From: Yoonia vestfoldensis DSM 16212
GTDB taxonomy: Bacteria > Pseudomonadota > Alphaproteobacteria > Rhodobacterales > Rhodobacteraceae
NCBI RefSeq assembly: GCF_000382265.1
Contig: NZ_KB907994.1
Location: 1-44,937, forward strand
DNA: 44,937 bases
Reading direction: 5' to 3'
The stretch's first letter is position 1, and each line of letters starts with the position of its first letter. Both the position numbers and the translations under genes were made by a program. Shown piece by piece: positions 27,926-36,856 of this stretch. Below the pieces are notes generated by a model that was given only the letters and a program-made list of their open reading frames with translations, was not told the origin of the DNA and searched no databases.

Positions 27926-28072
27926 GGCGAGTCTCCGGTTTATGTGCAGGTGCAGAGATAGGCACTTTGCAGCCGCAGCGCAATATTAATTCGCAGACTG
28001 CGACACTAGTGAATGAAAATGTCGCTTCCGATTTTCTGATGCCAAGCGTCGCGGAACGGCATATGACGCAGC

Positions 28073-28843
28073 ATGTCACATTTTTTCGCTGTCATCACGC
28101 CTGAATTGTTCATCTTCGCTTGTGTCGTCACGTTCCTTGGCGGGTTCGTGAAGGGCGCGGTCGGTTTCGCCATGCCGCTGATCATGGTGTCGGGGATGGG
28201 TATAGCCATCGCGCCCGAACTGATCATCGCGGGGATCGTCCTGCCGATCGTGGTCAGCAATATCCTGCAAGTCGCGCGCGCGGGTCTGGGACAAGCGCGC
28301 GAGGCGGTGTTGGAACACTGGCGCTATATCGCGGCAGTCTGCGTGATGATCCTTGTCTCGGCGCAATTCCTACGGCGCATCCCGACGGATACGCTGTTCA
28401 TCGTGCTGGGCGTGCCTGTGGTGATCCTGTGCCTGATCCAGATCGCGGGCTGGCGTCCGGTCATCGCCGCGCGGATGCGGCGTCCGGTCGAATATTTCGC
28501 AGGGATCGTGTCGGGTGTCCTTGGCGGGCTGACCGGCACATGGGGGCCGCCTACAGTGCTGTATCTGCTGGCGCTTGGCACACCGCGTGACCGGCAGATG
28601 TCGGTGCAGGGCGTAATCTATGGTTTGGGGTCGGTGATGCTGTTTCTGGGCCATGTGCAATCGGGTGTCCTGAATGCACAGACATGGCCGTTTTCGGCGG
28701 CGCTGGTGGTGCCGGGGATGCTGGGTATGTGGGTCGGGTTCCGGCTGGGCGACCGTTTTGATGCCGACAGGTTCCGGCAGGTCACGCTCTGGGTGCTGGT
28801 GATCGCGGGGGTGAACCTGATCCGCCGCGGCGTGATGGGCTAG
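28073..28843 (+). CDS. TauE/SafE family sulfite/anion permease
   Basis: A 256-residue membrane protein with eight hydrophobic segments in two related halves. The first half has VVTFLGGFVKGAVGFAMPLI, the second YFAGIVSGVLGGLTGTWGPP, the repeated glycine-rich signature of TauE/SafE proteins. These export sulfite, sulfoacetate or related organic anions in sulfonate-using bacteria; the substrate here is unknown, since no sulfur genes are adjacent. A DUF3859-like gene converges on it with a four-base overlap. Confidence 0.87.
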   Translation: MSHFFAVITPELFIFACVVTFLGGFVKGAVGFAMPLIMVSGMGIAIAPELIIAGIVLPIVVSNILQVARAGLGQAREAVLEHWRYIAAVCVMILVSAQFLRRIPTDTLFIVLGVPVVILCLIQIAGWRPVIAARMRRPVEYFAGIVSGVLGGLTGTWGPPTVLYLLALGTPRDRQMSVQGVIYGLGSVMLFLGHVQSGVLNAQTWPFSAALVVPGMLGMWVGFRLGDRFDADRFRQVTLWVLVIAGVNLIRRGVMG

Positions 28844-29373
28844 GACAGCAGATCGCTGTAACCGCAAGCCTCGGCCAGACCGGGCAGCGCCTCTGGCGGG
28901 ACGACCTCGAAGTCGACAGAGAAAAGCTCCTGATCGGCGACGACCGCCGTGAACGTCCACGTGCCGGTGACGCGTTCGTAATCCTCGTCGAACTGATAGA
29001 ATATGATGGACGGCTCTGTCCCACTGATCCACGATGGATAGCTTTGCTGCGTGATCCCGGCCGCGCCCATCGGCGGATGTGTCACGACCATCGTGACGCC
29101 GGCCAACCCGTCGGGGTCGAGCATTTGGGCCTTTACGCCAAAGCCGATCCCGATCACCGCAGGCACCTGTGTGATCTCGGCGATGAAGGGCGGGGTCTGA
29201 TCTATGAGATGCGTGCTACCGGCGATCGTGTCCGGCGCAGGTGACGACCCAATCACCGGCGGCCCGCAGACGACGCCCGCGCGCAAAGAGGCAAGAGCCT
29301 CGGACTGCATGGCCTGCGCCAGGGCGAAAAGCGGGGGGGTCGTCAGCAGAACGAGGAGGGACAGGATGCGCAT
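28840..29373 (-). CDS. Secreted protein, DUF3859-like
   Basis: A 177-residue protein with a signal peptide (MRILSLLVLLTTPPLFALAQA, cleavage near residue 21). The mature part contains VPAVIGIGFGVKAQM, VTHPPMGAAGITQQSY and a C-terminal ELFSVDFEVV, which resemble the DUF3859 family. A Cys pair (Cys37 in VVCGPP and one near the end in EACGY) could form a disulfide. Function unknown; probably periplasmic. It lies upstream of, and is read in the same direction as, nothing obvious; the pckA stop is 71 bases beyond its start. Confidence 0.68.
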   Translation of the reverse strand: MRILSLLVLLTTPPLFALAQAMQSEALASLRAGVVCGPPVIGSSPAPDTIAGSTHLIDQTPPFIAEITQVPAVIGIGFGVKAQMLDPDGLAGVTMVVTHPPMGAAGITQQSYPSWISGTEPSIIFYQFDEDYERVTGTWTFTAVVADQELFSVDFEVVPPEALPGLAEACGYSDLLS

Positions 29374-29444
29374 GGCGCAACCATAACGCGTCCTGCGCCA
29401 ATGTCGAGATTGCGCGGGGCTGGAACAGGTTCTCCCGACGCCTG

Positions 29445-31043
29445 TCAGCCGATTGCCGCCGCCTTCACGTCGTCATCAATGAACGGCACGTATTTCGCGA
29501 AATTGTCGCTGAACATGCCGACAAGCTTGGCTGCCTGCGCGTCATAGGCGGCCTTGTCCGCCCATGTCGCGCGCGGGTCGAGCAGTTTGGGGTCCAGACC
29601 GTCCACTGCCACCGGCACTTCGAACCCGAAATGCGGGTCTTTGCGGAAGGTGCTTTCGATCAGCGTGCCGTCCAGCGCCGCTGCCAGCAGCGCGCGCGTC
29701 GCCTTGATCGGCATCCGGCTGCCGGTGCCATAGGCGCCGCCGGTCCAGCCGGTGTTCACCAGCCAGCAGGTGGCCCCATGGCTTGCGATCTTGGTGCGCA
29801 GCAGGTTGCCGTAAACCTCTGGCCTGCGCGGCATGAAGGGCGCGCCGAAACAGGTGCTGAAGGTCGGTTCCGGTTCGGTCACGCCGCGTTCGGTTCCCGC
29901 CACCTTGGACGTGAAGCCCGACAGGAAGTGGTACATCGCTTGCGCCGGTGTCAGCCGCGCGATGGGCGGCAGCACGCCGAAGGCATCGCAGGTCAGCATG
30001 ATGATGTTCTTGGGGTGCCCGCCCAGTGCCGTTTCAGACGCGTTCGAGATGTAATTCAGCGGATAGGCGCAGCGCATATTCGCGGTCAGGCTGTCATCCT
30101 CGAAATCCAGCTCGAACGTCTCGGGGTCGAACACCATGTTCTCGATCACCGTATGCGGCATAAAGCATGTCGCATAGATGTCCGGTTCTGCCTCGGCGCT
30201 GAGGTTGATGGTCTTGGCATAGCAGCCGCCCTCAAAGTTGAAGGTGCCGCGATCCGACCAGCCATGTTCGTCATCCCCGATCAGCACGCGGCTGGGGTCG
30301 GCGGACAGCGTCGTCTTTCCGGTGCCCGACAGGCCAAAAAACACTGCCGTGTCGACAGGGTTGCCGGGTGCATGGTTGGCGCTGCAATGCATCGGCATGA
30401 TGCCTTTTTCGGGCAAAAGGTAGTTCAGCAGGGTGAACACCGATTTCTTGTTCTCGCCCGCGTATTCGGTGCCCCCGATCAGGATCAGCTTGCGGTCCAA
30501 ATTCAGCGCAATCACCGTATCGGTCCGGCAACCGTGGCGCGCGGGATCTGCCTTGAAGGTCGGGCAATTGATGATCGTGAATTCCGGGGTGAATCCTGCC
30601 AGTTCTGTTGCATCCGGACGGCGCAGCAGGTGCCGGATGAACAGCCCATGCCACGCAAGCTCGGTCACGACACGCACATCCAGCCGGTGTGCGGGGTCGG
30701 CACCGCCGAACAGGTCCTGCACGTGATAGGTCCCGCCCTGCATGTGGGCCAGCATGTCGGCATAAAGCAGGTCGAACTTCGCCGGGTCCATCGGGGCGTT
30801 GTTGTCCCACCAGATGCTGTCTTCGACGGACGGGGTGCGCACGACGAATTTGTCCTTGGGCGACCGGCCCGTATGCTTGCCTGTCGTCACAAGCAGGCTT
30901 CCGCCCTTGCCCGTGACGCCTTCGCCAGCCGCGATGGCCGCATCGTGCAATTCCGAGGCAGAGCTGTTGTAATACACAAAACCCAGCCCTGTGATGCCTT
31001 GATCTTCAAGCTTCATCGTGGGGTTGACCGTACCTTGGTCCAT
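29445..31043 (-). CDS. pckA: Phosphoenolpyruvate carboxykinase (ATP)
   Basis: A 532-residue ATP-type PEPCK that converts oxaloacetate to PEP, the entry to gluconeogenesis. The kinase-1a P-loop is [15 protein letters not shown], followed by the Mg site IGDDEHGW and the PEPCK signature [14 protein letters not shown]. Substrate-binding segments TGRSPKDKF and [12 protein letters not shown](S/K)R are present. I choose the Met at 31043 because AAGGA lies 9 bases upstream; a Met at 31061 adds six residues. It is divergent from chvI, a conserved alphaproteobacterial arrangement known from Sinorhizobium. Confidence 0.97.
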   Translation of the reverse strand: MDQGTVNPTMKLEDQGITGLGFVYYNSSASELHDAAIAAGEGVTGKGGSLLVTTGKHTGRSPKDKFVVRTPSVEDSIWWDNNAPMDPAKFDLLYADMLAHMQGGTYHVQDLFGGADPAHRLDVRVVTELAWHGLFIRHLLRRPDATELAGFTPEFTIINCPTFKADPARHGCRTDTVIALNLDRKLILIGGTEYAGENKKSVFTLLNYLLPEKGIMPMHCSANHAPGNPVDTAVFFGLSGTGKTTLSADPSRVLIGDDEHGWSDRGTFNFEGGCYAKTINLSAEAEPDIYATCFMPHTVIENMVFDPETFELDFEDDSLTANMRCAYPLNYISNASETALGGHPKNIIMLTCDAFGVLPPIARLTPAQAMYHFLSGFTSKVAGTERGVTEPEPTFSTCFGAPFMPRRPEVYGNLLRTKIASHGATCWLVNTGWTGGAYGTGSRMPIKATRALLAAALDGTLIESTFRKDPHFGFEVPVAVDGLDPKLLDPRATWADKAAYDAQAAKLVGMFSDNFAKYVPFIDDDVKAAAIG

Positions 31044-31132
31044 GGGTTCGTTCCTTTTCAAAAGGGCAATCTAGCCAAACATAGGTTTCCATATCATCAA
31101 GTTTTCATGCCTTGATAGAGGGAGGAACGGGC

Positions 31133-31165
31133 GTTAGCGCAACCAAATGCATGTTAGCGCAACCA
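31133..31165. promoter_or_regulatory. Direct repeat in the pckA–chvI intergenic region
   Basis: GTTAGCGCAACCA occurs twice, at 31133–31145 and 31153–31165, with a 20-base period (about two helical turns). Each copy is an imperfect dyad around GCGC, like operators of LacI-family regulators. The site lies 90 to 122 bases upstream of the pckA start codon and about 175 to 207 upstream of chvI. In Sinorhizobium a LacI-type regulator (PckR) controls pckA, and Rhodobacter has an orthologue (CceR); whether this is its site is inference. Confidence 0.5.
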
Positions 31166-31339
31166 TTGCGACCCTACGTCCCTCGAAGCATCCGGCATGG
31201 CGGATCGGCGGTGCAAAATTGAACCGATTGCGGCGAATTTGTGGCGGAGGACTCTTTGGGGATTGATTCGCCTAGATAAAGGGCGGCAAATCATGTAGTT
31301 GTTAAGAGTCCACGTGAAATGAATAGAGGTAAGACACCC

Positions 31340-32041
31340 ATGTCGAGAATCGCTCTGGTTGACGACGACCGCAATATCCTGACCTCTGTGGCGATGACGC
31401 TGGAAGCGGAAGGGTTCGAGGTCGAGACCTACAATGACGGTCAAGCGGCGTGGGACGCATTCAACAAACGCATGCCGGACATGGCAGTTCTGGATATCAA
31501 GATGCCCCGGATGGATGGCATGGACCTGTTGCAGCGGCTGCGGCAGAAAACCTCGATGCCAGTCATTTTCCTGACCTCCAAGGATGACGAGATCGACGAA
31601 GTTCTCGGCCTGCGGATGGGCGCGGACGATTACGTCAAAAAGCCGTTTTCACAGCGTTTGCTGGTGGAACGCATCCGGTCGCTGTTGCGGCGGCAGGATG
31701 CCATCGCCGGCGAAGAGATCGAGGAAACCGAAGAGACCAAGATCATGGTCCGCGGTGATCTGGTCATGGACCCGCTGCGCCACGCCGTGAAATGGAAAGG
31801 CCGCGACGTGTCGTTGACTGTGACAGAGTTTCTCTTGCTGCAGGCCTTGGCGCAGCGTCCGGGCTTTGTCAAAAGCCGCGATCAGTTGATGGATGTGGCC
31901 TATGACGATCAGGTCTATGTCGATGACCGCACGATCGACAGCCACATCAAGCGCCTGCGCAAAAAGATGCGTAACACCGATGACGAGTTTTCCGCGATCG
32001 AGACATTGTATGGAATTGGTTACCGTTACAACGAAGAATAG
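31340..32041 (+). CDS. chvI: Response regulator ChvI
   Basis: A 233-residue OmpR-type regulator. The receiver has DDD near the start (LVDDDRNI), the phosphoryl acceptor Asp52 in [12 protein letters not shown], and MPVIFLTSK plus DDYVKKPF with the conserved Lys. The C-terminal winged helix contains [29 protein letters not shown] and [11 protein letters not shown]. Together with ChvG it controls envelope, acid and surface genes in alphaproteobacteria. I start at 31340 where AGAGGT precedes by about ten bases. Confidence 0.96.
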   Translation: MSRIALVDDDRNILTSVAMTLEAEGFEVETYNDGQAAWDAFNKRMPDMAVLDIKMPRMDGMDLLQRLRQKTSMPVIFLTSKDDEIDEVLGLRMGADDYVKKPFSQRLLVERIRSLLRRQDAIAGEEIEETEETKIMVRGDLVMDPLRHAVKWKGRDVSLTVTEFLLLQALAQRPGFVKSRDQLMDVAYDDQVYVDDRTIDSHIKRLRKKMRNTDDEFSAIETLYGIGYRYNEE

Positions 32042-32044
32042 GGC

Positions 32045-33778
32045 ATGAGTTCTGCCCCAAAGATCGACGTGCGCGACCTGCGGTCCGTGCGCAAGGCGGC
32101 GCTGTCGCCCGATCTTGTCTTGGGCGAAGACTGGGTCGACCCGGACACGGCACGCGACAGCGCCACTTATATCAACGCACCCAAACGCGGGATCATCGCT
32201 CTGCGAAAATCCCCGATCGCGCGCAAGATCGTTGTCTTCAACCTGATCGCCATGTTCATCATGATCGCAGGGGTGCTGTATCTCAACTCCGCGCGCGACA
32301 GTCTGGCGTTTCAACGCGCCAACGGTCTGGTCTACGAGGCCCAGCTGATTGCCGATGTGTTCGAAGCACAGATGCCGAGCGTTGCGCCCGTCAATCTTGT
32401 GACTGCAGATGGAATCAACCCCGCCGCGACCCTCGCGGGCCTGAACCTGCGCGGTGGTCTGGAGGTGTCGGTCTTCGCGCCCGACGCCACGCTTGTTGCA
32501 CGCACGACCGGCCCCTTGACCGAAAACGAGATCGCGGAACTCAACGAACAGATCGGCCAGACGTTTCTGACCGATTTTCTGGGATCTGTGACAGGCGGTT
32601 TGTTTGGACTTTTCGAACGGGCAGAGGCAGAGCCCGGTCAGCAGGGGCTGGCCACCGTGTCGCCCGCCCTGGTCGCGGCGGCGATGCAGGGCGACACCCA
32701 ACTGAATATCACCGAGGTCGGGGGCAACTCGATCTATGTCGTCTTTACGCCGATCATGCGCAACGATGAACCCATCGGCGTAATCGCAGCGGCCACCGCC
32801 GCTGGCGAAGTCGACGACCTTGTCCGGCGCGAACGCGAAGAGGTGCTGCGCCTGCTGTTCGTCGGTATCGCCGTCAGTATCGGGCTGAGCCTCGTGCTGG
32901 CGTCGACGATCGCGAACCCGCTTGCTGATCTTGCGACAGCCGCCGAAGCGAGCCACCAGAAGAACGCGCGCAAGATGTCGCCCGTCCGCGTGCGGATCCC
33001 CGACCTGACAGCGCGCCCCGACGAGATCGGCCGCTTGTCAGGGGCGTTGCGCGGCATGGTATCGGCGCTTTACGAACGGATCGAAAGCAACGAACAATTT
33101 GCCGCCGATGTCGCGCATGAAATCAAGAATCCGCTGGCATCCTTGCGGTCTGCTGTCGGCACGATGCGGATTGCCAAACGTGACGACCAGCGCGAACGCA
33201 TGCTCGAGGTGATCGAACATGACGTCAAACGCCTCGACCGTCTGGTCAGCGACATTTCCAACGCGTCGCGGCTGGACAGTGAACTGGTCAAGGAGGACGA
33301 AGAGACCTTCGATCTGATCAACATGCTGCGGAACGTGAACGATTATCTTGGCAAGGATGCCGAAGCGCGCGGCATCGAATTCGTGGCGGACGTGCCCCGC
33401 ACGCCGATCATGGTGCAAGGACTCGAAGGGCGGTTGGCGCAGGTCTTTGTCAACCTGATCAGCAACGCCATTTCGTTCTGCGAAAAGGGGGATGCGATCC
33501 GCGTCTGGACCCGTACCCGCGAAAACCGCGTGCTTGTCGTCGTGGAAGACACCGGGCCGGGCATCCCCGATGATGCGTTGCGCAAGATCTTCCAGCGCTT
33601 TTATTCGGAACGGCCAGCCGGGCAGTTCGGCAACAACTCGGGTCTTGGGCTGGCCATATCGAAACAGATCGTCGAGGCGCATGGCGGCGTGATCTGGGCT
33701 GAAAATATCCGCCCGACCGACGCCGATCCTACCTCCGAACCTGCTGGGGCAAGATTTGTCGTCGGTCTGCCACTGTAA
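32045..33778 (+). CDS. chvG: Sensor histidine kinase ChvG
   Basis: A 577-residue inner-membrane kinase, partner of ChvI. After a cytoplasmic start come a first membrane segment (62–80), a periplasmic sensor of about 185 residues, a second segment (269–290), a HAMP-like linker, the dimerisation helix with His358 (FAADVAHEIKNPLASLRSAV), and an ATPase domain with NLISNAISFC, EDTGPGIPDD and the SGLGLAISKQI lid. ChvG is often inhibited by the periplasmic protein ExoR in rhizobia; no such gene is in the window. It starts four bases after chvI. Confidence 0.96.
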   Translation: MSSAPKIDVRDLRSVRKAALSPDLVLGEDWVDPDTARDSATYINAPKRGIIALRKSPIARKIVVFNLIAMFIMIAGVLYLNSARDSLAFQRANGLVYEAQLIADVFEAQMPSVAPVNLVTADGINPAATLAGLNLRGGLEVSVFAPDATLVARTTGPLTENEIAELNEQIGQTFLTDFLGSVTGGLFGLFERAEAEPGQQGLATVSPALVAAAMQGDTQLNITEVGGNSIYVVFTPIMRNDEPIGVIAAATAAGEVDDLVRREREEVLRLLFVGIAVSIGLSLVLASTIANPLADLATAAEASHQKNARKMSPVRVRIPDLTARPDEIGRLSGALRGMVSALYERIESNEQFAADVAHEIKNPLASLRSAVGTMRIAKRDDQRERMLEVIEHDVKRLDRLVSDISNASRLDSELVKEDEETFDLINMLRNVNDYLGKDAEARGIEFVADVPRTPIMVQGLEGRLAQVFVNLISNAISFCEKGDAIRVWTRTRENRVLVVVEDTGPGIPDDALRKIFQRFYSERPAGQFGNNSGLGLAISKQIVEAHGGVIWAENIRPTDADPTSEPAGARFVVGLPL

Positions 33779-33787
33779 GGGATCGCC

Positions 33788-34213
33788 ATGACACAGCCCG
33801 AAACGCGCCACGGCACCTGTGTGGCATGGGGCGACGGGTCCGCATTGATCATCGGTGCCTCGGGCCGTGGCAAATCCGCCCTCGCGTTGCAGTTGATGGC
33901 GCTGGGCTGCACGCTGGTGGCTGATGACCGGGTGCTGCTGCGTCCGGTCAGCGATGGAGTGCTGGCGGAATGTCCGCCCTCCATTGTCGGAATGATCGAG
34001 GCGCGCGGCGCCGGTATCCTGAACGCGGCCTGCCAGGCGCGCGCGCAGGTCAGTCTTGTCGTCGATCTTGACCAGTCCGAGGACCAGCGCCTACCTGCGC
34101 TGATCAAGACACGGATCTGTGGCTGCGACATTCCCTTGATAAAACGCATCGACGGACCACATTTCGCCGCAATAATCGTTCAGATCCTCAGGGCAGGCTG
34201 GAGCAACCGATGA
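33788..34213 (+). CDS. hprK: HPr kinase/phosphorylase (short alphaproteobacterial form)
   Basis: A 141-residue protein that holds only the catalytic C-terminal domain of HprK (full-length enzymes have about 310 residues). Visible are the P-loop [14 protein letters not shown] (23–30), LVADDRV with the acidic Mg-site residues, and the signature IEARGAGIL. HprK phosphorylates and dephosphorylates HPr at serine; the target serine is present in the HPr of the same operon. The stop overlaps the rapZ start. Confidence 0.93.
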   Translation: MTQPETRHGTCVAWGDGSALIIGASGRGKSALALQLMALGCTLVADDRVLLRPVSDGVLAECPPSIVGMIEARGAGILNAACQARAQVSLVVDLDQSEDQRLPALIKTRICGCDIPLIKRIDGPHFAAIIVQILRAGWSNR

Positions 34214-35112
34214 CCGAAGATTCCCGGACAGTGCCGACCACGGTCCTTGTGACCGGGCCGTCCGGTGCAGGCCGGTCCACCGCGATCAACGCGCTGGAGG
34301 ATTTGGGCTACGAGGTCATCGACAACCTGCCCCTTTCGCTTTTGCCGCGCCTGCTCGATGGCCCGCCGCCCAGCCGCCCGCTGGCGCTTGGCCTTGATGT
34401 GCGCAACCGCGATTTCGGAACGAACGCGCTGATCGCGACCATCGACCAGCTGGCCGCGCGCAGCGATCAGGTGATGCAGGTCCTCTATCTGGACGCCGCC
34501 GAGGAAGAGCTGGTCAAACGCTATTCCGAAACCCGCAGGCGGCATCCGCTGGCCCCGGCTGGGCCGCCGCTCGCAGGGATCGCCCGCGAACGCGACCTGC
34601 TGGTGCCCGTGCGCAGCCGCGCCGATGTGCTGATCGACACCACAGGCCTGTCGCCGCATGATCTGCGCGCCGAAATCGACCGCTGGTTCGCCACTGCCGA
34701 GGGGCGCAATCTGGGGGTCACGCTGCATTCGTTTTCCTACAAACGCGGGCTGCCGCGCGGCATGGATATCGTCATGGATTGCCGGTTCCTGCGCAACCCG
34801 CATTGGGATGCCGATCTGCGCGCGCGAGACGGGCGCGACCCCGATGTCGCGGCCTATGTCGCCGCCGATCCGCGATTCGAAGACTTCTTCGGTCGGGTGA
34901 AGGCGCTGATCGATCTGGTCCTGCCCGCCCACAAGGACGAAGGCAAAAGCCACCTTTCCATCGGCTTTGGCTGCACCGGAGGGCAACACCGTTCCGTCAT
35001 GATCGTCGAACGCATGGCACAGGCCCTTGCGAAAGACGGGTGGCATGTGTCTAAACGGCATCGAGAGTTGGAAAGGCACGATACATTGGTCAGCAAGGAA
35101 CGACAGGCTTGA
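34210..35112 (+). CDS. rapZ: RNase adapter RapZ
   Basis: A 300-residue RapZ/YvcJ family nucleotide-binding protein. In enterobacteria it directs RNase E to the sRNA GlmZ in response to glucosamine 6-phosphate; in alphaproteobacteria its role is less known. The start has [20 protein letters not shown] and [10 protein letters not shown], and the C-terminus [18 protein letters not shown]. The Walker A lysine is replaced by Arg (GPSGAGRST). The ATG overlaps the hprK stop by ATGA, and its stop overlaps the EIIA start by TTGA. Confidence 0.94.
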   Translation: MTEDSRTVPTTVLVTGPSGAGRSTAINALEDLGYEVIDNLPLSLLPRLLDGPPPSRPLALGLDVRNRDFGTNALIATIDQLAARSDQVMQVLYLDAAEEELVKRYSETRRRHPLAPAGPPLAGIARERDLLVPVRSRADVLIDTTGLSPHDLRAEIDRWFATAEGRNLGVTLHSFSYKRGLPRGMDIVMDCRFLRNPHWDADLRARDGRDPDVAAYVAADPRFEDFFGRVKALIDLVLPAHKDEGKSHLSIGFGCTGGQHRSVMIVERMAQALAKDGWHVSKRHRELERHDTLVSKERQA

Positions 35113-35504
35113 TCGGGATAGTCATCGTCGCGCATGGCGGTCTGGCGCAGGAATACCTGTCCGCCGTTGAACATGTCGTCGGGCGTCAGCCCGGCATGGT
35201 CAGTGTCGCTATCGGGCCAGAGGATGACCGCGCCCTCAAACAGGCCGAGATTTGCGACGCCGCCGATGCCGTCGATACCGGCGCGGGCGTGATCATCGTG
35301 ACCGACATGTTCGGCGGATCACCGTCGAACCTGTCGCTGCGCGCCTGCAGTCCGGCCAATCGCAAGATCCTTTACGGGGCGAATCTGCCGATGCTGATCA
35401 AGCTCGCCAAATCGCGCAAACGGTCGGTGCCCGATGCCGCCGAGGCGGCGATTGCGGCGGCGCATAAATACATCAACAGCCACAACGGCGGCATGTCCGA
35501 ATGA
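35109..35504 (+). CDS. PTS mannose-type EIIA domain protein
   Basis: A 131-residue stand-alone EIIA of the mannose family. The phosphorylated histidine is His9 in [10 protein letters not shown], and [18 protein letters not shown] is the family signature. It has no membrane or EIIB/EIIC partners here, so it is regulatory rather than a sugar transporter. The start is TTG at 35109, overlapping the rapZ stop as TTGA; no ATG lies nearby. It receives phosphate from HPr. Confidence 0.92.
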   Translation: MIGIVIVAHGGLAQEYLSAVEHVVGRQPGMVSVAIGPEDDRALKQAEICDAADAVDTGAGVIIVTDMFGGSPSNLSLRACSPANRKILYGANLPMLIKLAKSRKRSVPDAAEAAIAAAHKYINSHNGGMSE

Positions 35505-35770
35505 CGACAGCAGTCCTGAAGATCGAGAATATCAAGGGCCTGCACGCCCGCGCCTCTGCCAAGCTGGTCGAGGTCGTCGAAGGTTTCGACGCTGAGGCTA
35601 CCGTGCGCAAGGATGGCGAAACCGCCAGCGGCGACAGCATCATGGGTCTGTTGATGCTTGCCGCGTCCATCGGCACCTATATCGAGGTCGAAACCCGTGG
35701 GCCGGACGCGGAACCGCTGCTGGCGGCGATCACAGCACTTGTCGCGGACAAGTTCGGCGAAGGCGACTGA
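35501..35770 (+). CDS. ptsH: Phosphocarrier protein HPr
   Basis: An 89-residue HPr. His15 in KGLHARASAK takes phosphate from EI, and Ser46 in SGDSIMGLLMLAA is the HprK target. The ATG overlaps the EIIA stop (ATGA). Enzyme I is not in the window. The operon chvIG–hprK–rapZ–EIIA–ptsH is a typical alphaproteobacterial regulatory PTS cluster without a permease. Confidence 0.95.
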   Translation: MTTAVLKIENIKGLHARASAKLVEVVEGFDAEATVRKDGETASGDSIMGLLMLAASIGTYIEVETRGPDAEPLLAAITALVADKFGEGD

Positions 35771-35785
35771 CCGCCTAAAACCAGT

Positions 35786-35830
35786 CATCTTTCGAGCCCA
35801 AATATCCCCGCCGGAGGCATAGAATCTTTT
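35786..35830 (-). repeat. Dispersed intergenic repeat, copy 2
   Basis: The minus strand reads AAAAGATTCT, AT, then GCCTCCGGCGGGGATATTTG, GGCTCGAAAGATG. It agrees with copy 1 except at a few bases. It lies between the convergent HPr and dehydrogenase genes, 15 bases past the latter's stop. Confidence 0.8.
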
Positions 35831-35845
35831 CTGGAACCGCGCGGC

Positions 35846-36721
35846 TCAGCGCGTCGGCACCGGTGTCTCGCCGCGGTAATCATAGAACCCGCGCTGTGTC
35901 TTGCGGCCCAGCCAGCCTGCCTCGACATATTTCGTCAGCAAGGGGCAGGGGCGGTATTTGGTATCGGCCAGCCCGTCATGCAGCACGTTCATGATCGCGA
36001 GGCAGGTATCCAACCCGATGAAATCCGCCAGTTCCAGCGGCCCCATCGGATGGTTCGCCCCCAGTTTCAGCGATGTGTCGATGGACTGCACCGATCCCAC
36101 GCCTTCATATAGGGTATAGATGGCCTCGTTGATCATCGGCATCAGGATGCGGTTGACGATGAAACCGGGGAAATCCTCTGATGCGGTGCTGGTCTTGCCC
36201 AGCTTTTCCACGACCTCCTGACAGGCGCGGAAGGTGGGTTCGTCGGTGGCGATCCCGCGGATCAATTCGACCAGTTGCATGATCGGCACGGGGTTCATGA
36301 AATGGAACCCCATGAATCGTTCGGGCCTGTCGGTGCGCGACGCCAGCCGCGTGATCGAGATCGACGAGGTGTTCGACGTCAGGATCGTGTGCGGTTTCAG
36401 ATGCGGCACGAGATCCTCGAAAATCGCGGCCTTGATCGTTTCGCGTTCGGTCGCGGCCTCGATGATCAGGTCGCTGTCGCCCAGATCTGTCAGCGTCTGG
36501 GTGGACGCGATCCGGCGCATCGCCTGCGCCTTGGTATCGGCGGTGATGATGTCGCGCGTAACCTGCCGTTCAAGGTTGCGGTCGATCTGGGCAAGGGCGG
36601 CTGCCAGTGCATCGGCGCTGATATCCGTCAGCAACACGTCATAGCCCGCGACGGCAAACACATGAGCAATGCCGTTGCCCATCTGACCCGCGCCCACAAT
36701 TCCCACACGTTCGATCGCCAT
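35846..36721 (-). CDS. hbd: 3-hydroxybutyryl-CoA dehydrogenase
   Basis: A 291-residue NAD-dependent L-3-hydroxyacyl-CoA dehydrogenase of the short form. The Rossmann motif is VGIVGAGQMGNGIAHVFA, and the catalytic pair is His in GFHFMNPVP with Glu in LVELIRG. The C-terminal dimer domain has NRILMPMINEA and ANHPMGPLELADFIGLDT. It interconverts 3-hydroxybutyryl-CoA and acetoacetyl-CoA. I start at 36721 (MAIERVGIVG). A longer frame from 37261 lies antisense to the neighbour. Confidence 0.93.
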   Translation of the reverse strand: MAIERVGIVGAGQMGNGIAHVFAVAGYDVLLTDISADALAAALAQIDRNLERQVTRDIITADTKAQAMRRIASTQTLTDLGDSDLIIEAATERETIKAAIFEDLVPHLKPHTILTSNTSSISITRLASRTDRPERFMGFHFMNPVPIMQLVELIRGIATDEPTFRACQEVVEKLGKTSTASEDFPGFIVNRILMPMINEAIYTLYEGVGSVQSIDTSLKLGANHPMGPLELADFIGLDTCLAIMNVLHDGLADTKYRPCPLLTKYVEAGWLGRKTQRGFYDYRGETPVPTR

Positions 36722-36856
36722 GACTTTTCCTTTACAGGTTCCGCCGTACCATAGGCCGCTGCATGGGCAGGCTTCAAGCCGGACAGATGCAGCAAATTTG
36801 TCTGAAATCCGATCATTAGCGATTTGGCAAAACAATTGCGCGAATCTCCGGGTGAA

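Noticed and set aside
27975..28010. GCGCAATATTAATTCGCAGACTGCG in the mcd–TauE gap looked like a regulator site for acetyl-CoA metabolism.
   Set aside because: The symmetry is poor, and no match to a known motif could be claimed by eye.
29241..31115. A 624-codon plus-strand frame across pckA.
   Set aside because: It is antisense to pckA, which carries all family motifs; the shadow has none.
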